Position numbers and translations under genes: made by a program. This document shows positions 6,421-14,157 of a stretch of DNA of 45,546 nucleotides, piece after piece. Location of the stretch: positions 1-45,546 of the forward strand of contig NZ_QFDQ01000167.1 of the NCBI RefSeq assembly GCF_003270085.1, written 5' to 3'. Position 1 is the first letter of the stretch. Each line of letters starts with the position of its first letter. The notes under the pieces were generated by a model. The model did not search any database, was not told the origin of the DNA, and saw only the letters and a program-made list of their open reading frames with translations. Origin of the DNA: Streptomyces triticisoli (GTDB lineage Bacteria > Actinomycetota > Actinomycetes > Streptomycetales > Streptomycetaceae).

Positions 6421-7599
6421 TTGGAGAAGGATCGGTGGAACACTGCTCATGTGGCAGTCAAACCCGTTCCGGTGACTGGCTCCGTCCTAGCATGGGCGCG
6501 AGCCGATGTCGGCATGAGCGTGAGCACACTGGCTGCGGCCCTGGGCGTCGCTCCTGCCACGATTGAGCAGTGGGAGTCCGAAGAGGCCCACCCGTCGACT
6601 GGCCAGTTCAAGCGGCTATCCAAGGTATTAGGGCGCCCTGAGAACTTCTTCTTCTTGGCAAGGCCACCTAAGACACGAACAGCGAATGCGGCGTTTAGAA
6701 CTATGTACGGGAAAGGTGAATGGCTCGCACCTGACCCTAAGATTTCTCAACAATTACGCTTAGCTCAACGCGTTCAAACCGTGTCTGCCTGGCTGAGCCG
6801 TAAATTGGACGACCTCAACCCGGCCATCCCGGAAGCCAATGTTCACTGCGCGCCTGAGAAGGTCGCAGCTTTGCTGGCTACTTGGATCGACTGGACATTG
6901 GAAATCCAAACCAGTAATACCGAAGCGCGAACGAGTCAAATACTCCGCCAGCGACTGCAAGAGCGCGGTCTTACTGTACTGCACTTGCCATTTGACGAAG
7001 ATACCGCAGTCCGCGGCTTTTCTTTACCTCACCCCGTAGCTCCGTTGATGGCCATCAACACGAAGGAGCACTACCGTGCACGCTTGTTCTCCTATGTGCA
7101 CGAGCTTGCACACCTAGCCCTTCATGACGACTCTCTATGTCTAGTTCGAAACGACGAGGGAGTTGAACGCTGGTGCAATGAGGTGGCGGCTTCATTCCTG
7201 ATTCCAGAACAAGACTTTCGCAAGTATGTCGCGGAGAAGTTCGGCTCCGAGAAAGTCTCCACCCTCGATCAGGTATCGGCACTCCGGGGTCGATACAAGG
7301 TGAGTCTGCTGGCCGTTGCTTTGAGGCTGGAGAAGCTTGGGCTAGCACGGCCGGGGCTCTACTCTTCTGTAAGCCGGACACTGGAAAAGCGGGCTAAGGG
7401 AGGGCGACCGGATCCGGATCGCCCACAAAACCGTGCGCGCGTGCGGCTGCAGACGTATGGCCGTCATTACGTTGGCTCGCTCCTAGAAGCTGCCGAGTCA
7501 GACATTCTGCCTGAGACTCAGGTGCTCGATATTCTTAAGGTATCGCGATCTGAACTAGCAGATCTGCGCGTACTGTCACAGTCGGGTGCCGAAGGGTAG
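6421..7599 (+). CDS. XRE-family HTH / ImmA-IrrE metallopeptidase fusion
   Basis: A 392-residue protein starting at TTG 6421, 6 bp after a perfect AGGAGG (6409-6414). An N-terminal XRE-type HTH spans about residues 25-75 (VLAWARADVGMSVSTLAAALG, then TIEQWESEEAHPS). A COG2856/DUF955 zinc peptidase domain follows, with the HExxH motif H227-E-L-A-H231 and the downstream NEVAASFLIP block where the third ligand region lies. Related proteins (ImmA, IrrE) cleave or inactivate a repressor, and XRE-DUF955 fusions are known as antitoxin components. It overlaps the PIN-like gene by 14 bp, so the two are translationally coupled. At least four TTA codons (for example in QQLRLAQR and VLGRP) and AT-rich codons set it apart from the chromosome and point to transfer. 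Confidence 0.92.
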   Translation: MEKDRWNTAHVAVKPVPVTGSVLAWARADVGMSVSTLAAALGVAPATIEQWESEEAHPSTGQFKRLSKVLGRPENFFFLARPPKTRTANAAFRTMYGKGEWLAPDPKISQQLRLAQRVQTVSAWLSRKLDDLNPAIPEANVHCAPEKVAALLATWIDWTLEIQTSNTEARTSQILRQRLQERGLTVLHLPFDEDTAVRGFSLPHPVAPLMAINTKEHYRARLFSYVHELAHLALHDDSLCLVRNDEGVERWCNEVAASFLIPEQDFRKYVAEKFGSEKVSTLDQVSALRGRYKVSLLAVALRLEKLGLARPGLYSSVSRTLEKRAKGGRPDPDRPQNRARVRLQTYGRHYVGSLLEAAESDILPETQVLDILKVSRSELADLRVLSQSGAEG

Positions 7600-8113
7600 C
7601 GGGTTGGAGGCTAGGTACATCTGTGACTCGACGGCACTCATGGCGGTCAACCAGTGCGTCCAGAAAGACAACATGTCGGAATTATTCGACAAGCTGACCC
7701 CTCTCATAGCAGACGGGGTTCTTGTCTTCCCCCGAGCAGTGGTCGACGACTTAACGACCTTCGCGCGTGACGAACCTGTAGCTTTTTGGTCCCAGGGCGT
7801 CGCTCCGATGTTGCGCGCCTTCTCTCCTCAAATCGAGCACAATATTTGGTTCACGCGCAAAATCCAGGTGGAACTCGGCTACGAGGAGGGCCTGGCCAAC
7901 GTCGATGGAAGCGAACCGAGCCTGGTTGACGTGATGTCCTTGGGGCGTCGTTGCGAGCGGGACGGTACGCCGTTCTACATAGTTAGCGATGATGTGTCAG
8001 AAAACCCGTTGAGGCCGAGCGCGGCAGAACTTTGTGCTCACTTCAGCTGGGAAAGAGTATCCATGGCCGGCTACCTTGACCTGCACGCCGGCCTCTCTCA
8101 TTTGCTCTCCTAG
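7586..8113 (+). CDS. DUF4411 / PIN-like protein (putative toxin)
   Basis: About 175 residues from GTG 7586; TTG 7604 is an alternative. The N-terminus YICDSTALMAVNQ places an acidic residue after a beta strand as in PIN domains. Further acidic residues occur in RAVVDDL, LVDVMSLGRRCE and IVSDDVSENP, matching the spaced acidic pattern of PIN nucleases. DUF4411 proteins are typically encoded next to XRE-DUF955 proteins, as here, and are predicted RNase toxins. The gene overlaps its upstream partner and shares its stop region with the convergent DUF6602-like gene. It contains TTA codons (SELFD, DDLTT). The toxin role is inference from family and context. Confidence 0.78.
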   Translation: MPKGSGLEARYICDSTALMAVNQCVQKDNMSELFDKLTPLIADGVLVFPRAVVDDLTTFARDEPVAFWSQGVAPMLRAFSPQIEHNIWFTRKIQVELGYEEGLANVDGSEPSLVDVMSLGRRCERDGTPFYIVSDDVSENPLRPSAAELCAHFSWERVSMAGYLDLHAGLSHLLS

Positions 8114-8976
8114 ATAGCCGCAATGTCGAGGGTGGCCCCAGAAAGGTAGTGACTGGAAGCGGGTGGTCTTCTCCCTTCATGTACGGCCAAGGTGTGTACG
8201 AGGCACGCACAGAAGATCAAGAGAGCACGTGACGGCTCCGCAACCATCCAGTCTTTCCTGACTTTTACGATCGGGTAGCTCCCACCCTGGTAAAGGACTC
8301 TGGCCTCCGTGAAGTCGGCTGGCGGTTCGTAGTACTGTCCAATCTGGCGCTGGCCAGACGCATCCCTGTCATGCAAATAGGTCATAGCGACTACGTAGTT
8401 AGCGTCCGCTCCTACAGCGTCTCCCAATATTGGATGTAGCAGCTCACGTCGGCCGCCTATCATGCCGTTGTCGACGATGCAAAAAAGGTCAGGCCTCTGC
8501 TTGTCTTCTAGGCCGCGAAGATGTCCTGCGAGCGTTTCCGCGTGCTGACTAGGCGTGTACCCAACAAAGTGGAATAGCGGATGAGTGCTTTGTTTGGGGA
8601 TTAGCTTATGCAGCGACTCTCGCTTCGTCCCGGATTCTTTAATCTCATCCTTGTTCACCGTAGTTTTTACCTCAATGCACGCCCGTACATTTTCGATCGG
8701 GAATAGCACTTGATTGCTTTGAGCCAAGAATGCAGGTTCGTCGGCCTGATTGAACACCACAATGTCGGTTTGCTGGGAGTATCTATCTTCGCAGTCGATA
8801 ATCATTCCCGAGCCGACTCCGTACCGCTGGGGTATCAAATTTTCCAGAAGTCTGGCTAGTGACAGTTCATTTTCTCGGCCCCGTTCGCCCCAATGCTTGA
8901 TTAGCTTATTGAAGATATCGACTTCGGCTTGAAGGCGTCGCAGCACTCCTGACCAGTATTCTTCTACAACAGACAT
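8110..8976 (-). CDS. DUF6602-like protein with PD-(D/E)xK-type motif
   Basis: A 288-residue protein from ATG 8976, preceded by a usable AAGGTGA. After a helical N-terminus (IFNKLIKHWGERGREN) comes a block typical of restriction-like nucleases. It runs LLENLIPQRYGVGSGMIID, then QQTDIVVFNQ with the likely active-site D, then ENVRACIEVKTTVNKDEI with the E-x-K. DUF6602 proteins share this layout, and their target is unknown. The gene is convergent with the PIN-like gene, and the two stop codons overlap in the four bases CTAG (8110-8113). Codon use is as AT-rich as in the two genes opposite, so the trio probably arrived together. A defence or mobile-element function is possible. Confidence 0.7.
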   Translation of the reverse strand: MSVVEEYWSGVLRRLQAEVDIFNKLIKHWGERGRENELSLARLLENLIPQRYGVGSGMIIDCEDRYSQQTDIVVFNQADEPAFLAQSNQVLFPIENVRACIEVKTTVNKDEIKESGTKRESLHKLIPKQSTHPLFHFVGYTPSQHAETLAGHLRGLEDKQRPDLFCIVDNGMIGGRRELLHPILGDAVGADANYVVAMTYLHDRDASGQRQIGQYYEPPADFTEARVLYQGGSYPIVKVRKDWMVAEPSRALLIFCACLVHTLAVHEGRRPPASSHYLSGATLDIAAI

Positions 8977-9325
8977 TGTGTCACCTTCTGCCTGGTTGGA
9001 GCCGGTTCGGTGTTGGCGAGAATATACGGCAGCTGGAGAGCCTGGGCGCCCATTCCGAAAAGTTCGGTGGATTCTCAATGACCGAGTCAAGCCTCGCCGC
9101 GCGTGTTTCAGGGCGCCAGTTTGGAAGATCGCGTATGCGGATCTGGCTAGACCTGGCAGAGCGCTGACCTGTGTGTTCGCTGAGCACTGACCGATGTTCC
9201 CCGTGGCTCCCCCTGGCGCGCCTCTCGAACGGGCACGCCAAGGGCTGCGACGGCCGCCCAGGCCCTGGGATCACGATCTCAGTACGTCGGCTACGGGCCC
9301 TTCCGGAGGGTGTCAAGATCAGGCT

Positions 9326-9844
9326 ATGCCAGTTGATGAGAGTGGTAAGGCTGCCGAAGAGCCGGTGACCCTAGGTGTCAGGGACAACCACGCAAGGCGC
9401 AGGTGGGTGCTCCTCCTCTCAGGCGCACTTGCGGGTGTGGTCGTCGGGGCTGGCGCTGTGGGTCTCATGTGGTGGATGAGTGAGCAAGACGGTCGGCCCT
9501 CGGGACCCGCTTTCACGGCTACGGGGACCGTCACCGTGTTCGGGTCCTCCTGGGTGCACGGCCAGGGGGATGAGGGGTGCGTCGGCATAGATGATTTTGC
9601 GGATCTTCGACATGGCGCCACGGTCCGTGTCTTCGATCTGTCAGGGCACACGCTTTCTCAGGGGCGCCTCGGTAGCGGCACCCCCGGCAAGGTAGTGGGC
9701 AACAGCTGCACTTGGCCCCTGACGGTCTCTGGTGTCTCCGGTGGCGCAAACCAGTACCAATTGCAGATCGGAGACCGAGCACGGCTCACGAAGACCCGCG
9801 AGGAGCTGCGCAACGGCGTGGACTTATCTTTCGGAGCGCAGTAG
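9326..9844 (+). CDS. Hypothetical membrane-anchored protein
   Basis: A 172-residue protein starting at ATG 9326 (MPVDESGKAAEEPV). A short cytoplasmic N-terminus ending RRR is followed by one membrane helix (WVLLLSGALAGVVVGAGAVGLMWW, residues about 27-50). An extracytoplasmic domain of about 120 residues follows, with two cysteines (GDEGCVGIDDF and GNSCTWPL). The domain has a repeated beta-like pattern (TVRVFDLSGHTL, QLQIGDRARL). The fold and function are not recognised; similar single-helix proteins are frequent in Streptomyces. One TTA codon lies near the end (VDLSFG). An earlier in-frame ATG at 9194 gives a poor extension. Confidence 0.6.
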   Translation: MPVDESGKAAEEPVTLGVRDNHARRRWVLLLSGALAGVVVGAGAVGLMWWMSEQDGRPSGPAFTATGTVTVFGSSWVHGQGDEGCVGIDDFADLRHGATVRVFDLSGHTLSQGRLGSGTPGKVVGNSCTWPLTVSGVSGGANQYQLQIGDRARLTKTREELRNGVDLSFGAQ

Positions 9845-9898
9845 CAGCGGGTGCCTACCCCCAGCCTGGCGACGCCATCCCTACCCACCACTCACCCC

Positions 9899-10050
9899 AG
9901 CTCCCATCCCGTCCGCCGTCGACCCACACACCGTGGAGCAGGCGTGGTTCCTGGCGTCCAGGTGGAGCGCGCCACTGTACGAACGACCTGGACGCCAGGG
10001 GCCGCGTCTGCTCGGCTCTGCCTGGGTCGACGGCGGACGGGATGGGAGCT
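9899..10050. repeat. 152-bp nested palindromic element
   Basis: The perfect 28-bp outer arms lie at 9899-9926 and 10023-10050 (agctcccatcccgtccgccg and on, against its complement). Perfect 14-bp inner arms lie at 9950-9963 (cctggcgtccaggt) and 9986-9999, and the segments between are themselves partly complementary (gagcaggcgtgg against gagcagacgcgg). The whole can fold as one long hairpin with a 22-nt loop. It could be a MITE-like element, a structured RNA or a very strong terminator after the gene at 9326. It fills most of the 340-bp gap before the IS630 element. Confidence 0.78.
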
Positions 10051-10185
10051 CCCCGCGCACGCCACTACGGGCCCGCAGTCGGAAGCGGCGCCCCCTCCAT
10101 CCCGGTGCCGGCCGATCCCCCGCCGGAGGCATCATCTTGAACCAGTAGAGAAAGTTGTAACTCAGTCTGTGGCGCGGGGCTTCTA

Positions 10186-11331
10186 CTGAGTTTGTGGGTG
10201 TGATGTCGTCGGGGCTGACGGCTGGCGATGGCCGTGGTATGCCCGAACCATGAGGTATCCGCAAGGCGGTGGGCTGACCGCCGAGCGCCGTGCCTTTCGT
10301 GAGGGGCTCCGGCTGGAAGCGGCGGGAATGTTCGCGGCCGGGCAGGACAACGCACTGGTGGCGAAGCAGCTGCGGGTCAGCGTGCGCTCGGTGCAGCGCC
10401 GGCGCCGCGCCTGGCAGGACGGTGGCCGGCCGGCGCTGCACTCCAGGGGCTCGGCCGCCCGGCCGAAACTGGGCGGGGATTTGTTCGCGGTGCTGGAGCA
10501 GGAGCTGGCCAAGGGGCCGGTCGCGCACGGCTGGGAAGACCAGACCTGGACCCTGGCCAGAATCAGGACGCTGATCGGGCGCCGGTTCCACACGAGCATG
10601 ACCCTGTCGGCCATCGCGCAGATGCTGCACCGCCACGGCTTCAGCCACCAGGTCCCCGCCCGGCGGGCGGCGGAACGGGACGAGCAGGCGGTGGCCGGCT
10701 GGGTGAAGGAGACCTGGCCGCGGGTGGAAGCAGCGCGGCGGCGCGCGGGGCCTTCCTCGTCTTCGAGGACGAGGCCGGCTTCTCGCCGGCGCCGCCCATC
10801 TGCCGCACCTGGGCCAGGCGCGGGCACACCCCCGTCGTCCGCGTGCGAGGACGCTCCCAGCGCCGCTTCTCCATCGCCGCCCTGGCCTGCTACAAGAGCG
10901 GCGAACGCTCCCGTCTGATCTTCAGGCCCGGGCGGCATGCGGACCACAGGCGGCGTGGTCGCCGCAGCCTCGCCTGGACCGATTACCGCGACCTGCTGAC
11001 CGCCGCCCACCGGCAGCTCAGGGCGCCGCTCGTGCTCGTGTGGGACAACTTGAACGTGCACCTGGACCACCGCCTGTGGGACTTCATCGACACCCACGAC
11101 TGGATCACGTCCCACCAACTGCCGTCCTACGCACCCGGCCTCAACCCGGTCGAGGGCATCTGGTCGGTGATCCGCCGCTCGGCCCAGGCCAACACCGCCT
11201 TCACCGACCCCGACCACTTGATCCGCGTCCTGCGGCACCGCCTGCGCGAGCTCCAGTACCGCAGCGACGTCATCGACGGATGCCTCGCCGCCACCGGACT
11301 CAAGATGACGACATCACACCCACAAACTCAG
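10186..11331 (+). mobile_element. IS630-family insertion sequence, 1146 bp
   Basis: Perfect 25-bp terminal inverted repeats lie at 10186-10210 and 11307-11331 (beginning ctgagtttgtgggtg). They are flanked by TA on both sides (10184-10185, 11332-11333), the target duplication expected for IS630/Tc1-type elements. One transposase fills the interior but is split by a frameshift. Both ends are intact, so the element could still be mobilised in trans. Confidence 0.95.
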
Positions 11332-11334
11332 TAA
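10250..11334 (+). pseudogene. IS630-family transposase, split by a -1 frameshift
   Basis: The first frame (10250-10918) gives the N-terminal HTH region (AAGQDNALVAKQLRVSVRSVQRRRRAW) and the linker with RFHTSMTLSAIAQMLHRHGFS. At about 10735-10760 the homology moves to the -1 frame, which supplies the first catalytic D in FLVFEDEAGF. The same frame then carries the second D in LVLVWDNLNVH and the final E in YAPGLNPVEGIW. So all three DDE residues lie in the second frame and the HTH in the first. No canonical slippery heptamer is visible at the junction, so a disabling mutation (or read error) is preferred over programmed frameshifting. The last codon is inside the terminal repeat. The stop TAA (11332-11334) is made by the duplicated TA plus a flanking A. 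Confidence 0.85.
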
Positions 11335-11474
11335 AACTGACGATCATCGTTGACACCTGGGTCTCCGACCACTACGGAGATCCACATGCCGAAGTGCCCT
11401 GCCACGGCACCAGGACGGCGCGGAGGGCCCTCACGGTGTGGTCTGCTGAACAACCAGCTCGCTGACCAGCGCGA

Positions 11475-11508
11475 CGGCCGCCCCCCATGGTGAAGGCGGG
11501 GGCGGCCG
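11475..11508 (-). terminator. Terminator of the M4 protease gene
   Basis: The 11-bp arms cggccgccccc (11475-11485) and gggggcggccg (11498-11508) flank a 12-nt loop. It lies 22 bp after the protease stop on the minus strand. Confidence 0.7.
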
Positions 11509-11529
11509 CATCGCTCAAAGCGTGAGCGC

Positions 11530-13173
11530 TCAGTTCACGTTGACCGCGCTCCACGCCGCCGCCACCGCGTTGTACTCGGTGCTGCCCGCGCCGTAGAGGT
11601 CCTTGGCGGCGTTCAGGGTGGCCGTCCTCGCGCCCGCGTACTTCGTCGAGGACGTCATGTAGACCGTCAGGGCCCGGTACCAGATCTTGCCGAGCTTGTC
11701 GCGGCCGATGCCGGTGACCGTGGAGCCGTTGTACGTGGGGGAGTCGTAGCTGACGCCGTTGATGGTTTTCGGGCCGCTGCCCTCCGCCAGCAGGTAGGCG
11801 AAGTGGTTGGCGACGCCGGAGGAGTAGTGGACGTCGAGGTTGCCGACCGAACTGCTCCAGTAGTCCGCCGAACTGCCGTCCCTGGACGGCTTGTCCATGA
11901 ACCGCAGGGCCGCCTTGCCGAAGCCGGAGCGGACGATCTTCTCGCCGATCAGGTAGTCGCCCGCGTCGGCGGAGTTGTTCGCGTACCACTCCACCAGCGT
12001 GCCGAAGATGTCGGAGGTGGCCTCGTTCAGGCCGCCGGACTCGCCCGAGTACGTCAGCGCCGCCGTCTTGGACGTGACGCCGTGCGACATCTCGTGGCCG
12101 GCCACGTCCAGGGACACCAGCGGGCCGAACGTCGTGCCGTCACCGTCGCCGTACGTCATGCAGAAGCAACTGTCGTCCCAGAAGGCGTTGTTGTAGTTGC
12201 TGCCGTAGTGGACGCGGTTGTACGAGCCCTTGCCGTCGCCCGCGATGCCGTTGCGGCCGTGGACGTTCTTGTAGTAGTCCCAGGTCTCGTTGGTGCCGTA
12301 CTGCGCGTCGACCGCCGCCGACGCGCGGTCCGCGGTCGTGCCCGTGCCCCAGTGGTTGTCGGCGTCCGTGAAGACCGTGGCGGGCGCCCGCTGGAAGCAG
12401 ATGCCGAAGAAACAGAGGTCGGTCTTGTTGGCCGCGTCACCCGTGTACGTGTTGCCGCGTGTCGGGTCCTTGAGCTGGTACGTCGATCCCGACAGCGTGG
12501 TCTCCAGCGGTACCGTGCCGCCGTAGAGCGACTGGCCGTCGCCCGCCACCGTCTCGATGGTGTCCCAGGCGTCGATCTGCGCGCCGGTGCGGGCGTCGGT
12601 CAGGACCGTACGGGCCACCGGGTTGCCCAGTGAGTCCAGCCCGACCGCGATGGTGCGCCAGGCCAGGCGCGGGGCGCCGTGCAGGGCGTCGACGATCAGC
12701 TCGGGCTTGGTCTTGACCTGCTTCAGCTTCGTGCCGCGGTTCTCCGCGCGCAGTTCGTCCGCCGCGAGGTCGGCGGCCTTCGGGGCGGAGAGCCGGGGGG
12801 TCGTGCTCGCGAGGGAAACCGTGCCCTTCGAGGCCCGGTCCGCGCTCCGGTAGGTGCCGTCAGGGGCCAGGTGGACGATTAAGTCCCCGCCCAGGACAGG
12901 AAGTTGGCGGTACGTCCGGTCGTAGCGGACGTGCTGCGCACCGTCCTTGTCGACGATCACGTCCCGTACGGTCGTGGCCTGAGCGGAGGTGAGGCCCAGG
13001 GCCGCGGCGTGGTCCTCGAGTGCCGAGGCGGCGTTCTCGATCGCGGCGGCCCGGGTGGGTCTGTTCTCCGCGTGCGCGGCGGGGGAGAGTACGGCGGCCA
13101 GCAGGGTGGCGGCGGTGGCGGCTGTGCCGGCTGTGGCGAGGCGGGAAGCTCGGATGTGCCGTGTCCGACTCAT
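11530..13173 (-). CDS. Secreted M4 (thermolysin-type) neutral metalloprotease
   Basis: A 547-residue preproenzyme. A signal peptide spans residues 1 to about 36 (basic MSRTRHIRASRLATAG, hydrophobic core, AHA cleavage region). An FTP/PepSY-type propeptide extends to about residue 200. The catalytic domain has HExxH as H360-E-M-S-H364 and the third zinc ligand E384 in GGLNEATSD, the normal M4 spacing. Asn-rich and aromatic motifs (RVHYGSNYNNAFWDD, GNLDVHYSSGVANHFAYLL) that complete the thermolysin fold follow. Length and order are those of Streptomyces Npr-type enzymes, which degrade extracellular protein. It is a single gene with its own terminator. A short palindrome at 13240-13253 in the divergent spacer may be a regulator site. 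Confidence 0.95.
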   Translation of the reverse strand: MSRTRHIRASRLATAGTAATAATLLAAVLSPAAHAENRPTRAAAIENAASALEDHAAALGLTSAQATTVRDVIVDKDGAQHVRYDRTYRQLPVLGGDLIVHLAPDGTYRSADRASKGTVSLASTTPRLSAPKAADLAADELRAENRGTKLKQVKTKPELIVDALHGAPRLAWRTIAVGLDSLGNPVARTVLTDARTGAQIDAWDTIETVAGDGQSLYGGTVPLETTLSGSTYQLKDPTRGNTYTGDAANKTDLCFFGICFQRAPATVFTDADNHWGTGTTADRASAAVDAQYGTNETWDYYKNVHGRNGIAGDGKGSYNRVHYGSNYNNAFWDDSCFCMTYGDGDGTTFGPLVSLDVAGHEMSHGVTSKTAALTYSGESGGLNEATSDIFGTLVEWYANNSADAGDYLIGEKIVRSGFGKAALRFMDKPSRDGSSADYWSSSVGNLDVHYSSGVANHFAYLLAEGSGPKTINGVSYDSPTYNGSTVTGIGRDKLGKIWYRALTVYMTSSTKYAGARTATLNAAKDLYGAGSTEYNAVAAAWSAVNVN

Positions 13174-13239
13174 CGGTCTCCTTGAGCGCGGGCGCCCTCG
13201 GGCGCATGGGGTTGCGCTGTCGCCTGAGATTTAAGGGGC

Positions 13240-13253
13240 CATGACATGTCATG
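13240..13253. promoter_or_regulatory. 14-bp palindrome in divergent promoter region
   Basis: catgacatgtcatg is a perfect palindrome, followed by a further tgtcc that repeats the half-site. It sits 67 bp upstream of the protease start and 47 bp upstream of the GGCT-like start. It is a candidate operator for either gene. Confidence 0.4.
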
Positions 13254-13299
13254 TCCATAGTCATAACGTGCCGATGTGTGAGGGGAGAGAATCGTTTCT

Positions 13300-13749
13300 G
13301 TGATGTCTCCGGCGCCCGCCCCGCTCCCGTTCTTCGTCTACGGCACCCTGCGCCCCGGCGAGAACAACCACGCCGTGTTCCTGCGCGACCGCACCCGCTC
13401 CGAGGAACCCGCCCGGCTGGCCGGCGCGGTGCTCTACGACGGCCCCGGCCATCCGTACGCCGTGGAGGAGCCGGGCGGAGTGGTCCGGGGCGAACTCGTG
13501 GCCGCCCTCCCGGAGAAGTACGGGGAAGTCCTCACCGCCCTGGACCGGCTGGAGGGTTACGTGGCCGGTGACCCGCGCAGCCTGTACGAGCGGATCGAGC
13601 GCGAGGTGACCCGCGAGACCGACGGTGCGTCTGTACGCGCGTGGGTGTACGTCGCCGGGTCGACCGTCACGGCACGGCTGCTGGTTGGAGGCCAGCGCAT
13701 CGAGAGCGGGGACTGGCGGACACGGTGTTCCGCCCGCGAAGGTTGGTGA
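13300..13749 (+). CDS. Gamma-glutamylcyclotransferase-like (AIG2/GGCT) protein
   Basis: About 149 residues from GTG 13300 (ATG 13303 is equally possible). The N-terminus FFVYGTLRPGENNH is the hallmark YGTL(R/L)xG substrate-binding loop of the GGCT/BtrG fold. PYAVEEPGGVVRGELVA and LTALDRLEGYV follow, where the E of DRLEGY is the expected catalytic acid. Family enzymes cyclise gamma-glutamyl groups to 5-oxoproline, but many bacterial members have no known substrate. It is divergent from the M4 protease. The C-terminal tail RTRCSAREGW is less conserved, and its end may be altered. Confidence 0.85.
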   Translation: MMSPAPAPLPFFVYGTLRPGENNHAVFLRDRTRSEEPARLAGAVLYDGPGHPYAVEEPGGVVRGELVAALPEKYGEVLTALDRLEGYVAGDPRSLYERIEREVTRETDGASVRAWVYVAGSTVTARLLVGGQRIESGDWRTRCSAREGW

Positions 13750-13929
13750 CGGAGGCCATGTCGGGGTATCGGCAGCGCCATATGTAGCTGCAAACGTCCG
13801 AAGTCCGGCTGCGCACTGGCCCACCCGGGCATCAGAAAGCCTGGCGCCATCCCGGTGGCGGCGGTCACAAGGTGCTTACAAGCTGCTGGTCTTGCCGGGC
13901 AGGCCGTAAGAAGCATTCTGGCGCCGACT

Positions 13930-14010
13930 GTGGCTGGCTCCACACCCTGGGCTACAGCGCTCTACCCTGCCGTCGACGACCACTCCCGCCTCGCCCGCGG
14001 CAGAATCCCC
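13930..14010 (+). pseudogene. Possible relic of an IS481-type transposase
   Basis: Within an otherwise featureless gap (13750-14157) one frame reads ALYPAVDDHSRLA, which resembles the DDE-core start of IS481 transposases (AVDDHSRLAY). The preceding GY lies in another frame. The match is short and there are no ends, so this is tentative. Nothing else supportable lies in the gap. Confidence 0.22.
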
Positions 14011-14103
14011 GGACGAGAGGAAGAAAACCGGTCCCAGCCTTCGGCAGTAGACCCACGTCTGCTTTCCCCGGGCCGGGATCGCCCACGAGCGAACCCGGCC
14101 CTG

Positions 14104-14120
14104 CCGGCCGCGGAGGCCGG
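14104..14120 (-). terminator. Weak hairpin after the catabolic operon
   Basis: ccggcc-gcgga-ggccgg lies 38 bp past the aldehyde dehydrogenase stop. A second dyad ggaacgt/acgttcc (14140-14166) spans the stop itself. Either may end the ten-gene transcript. Confidence 0.32.
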
Positions 14121-14157
14121 TGGCTCTCTTTCCGACCGTGGAACGTAACGGAGTGCA

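Noticed and set aside
10735..10760. Programmed -1 frameshift as the firm explanation for the split transposase
   Set aside because: No X-XXY-YYZ heptamer or obvious stimulatory hairpin was seen at the junction; left open as a finding only.
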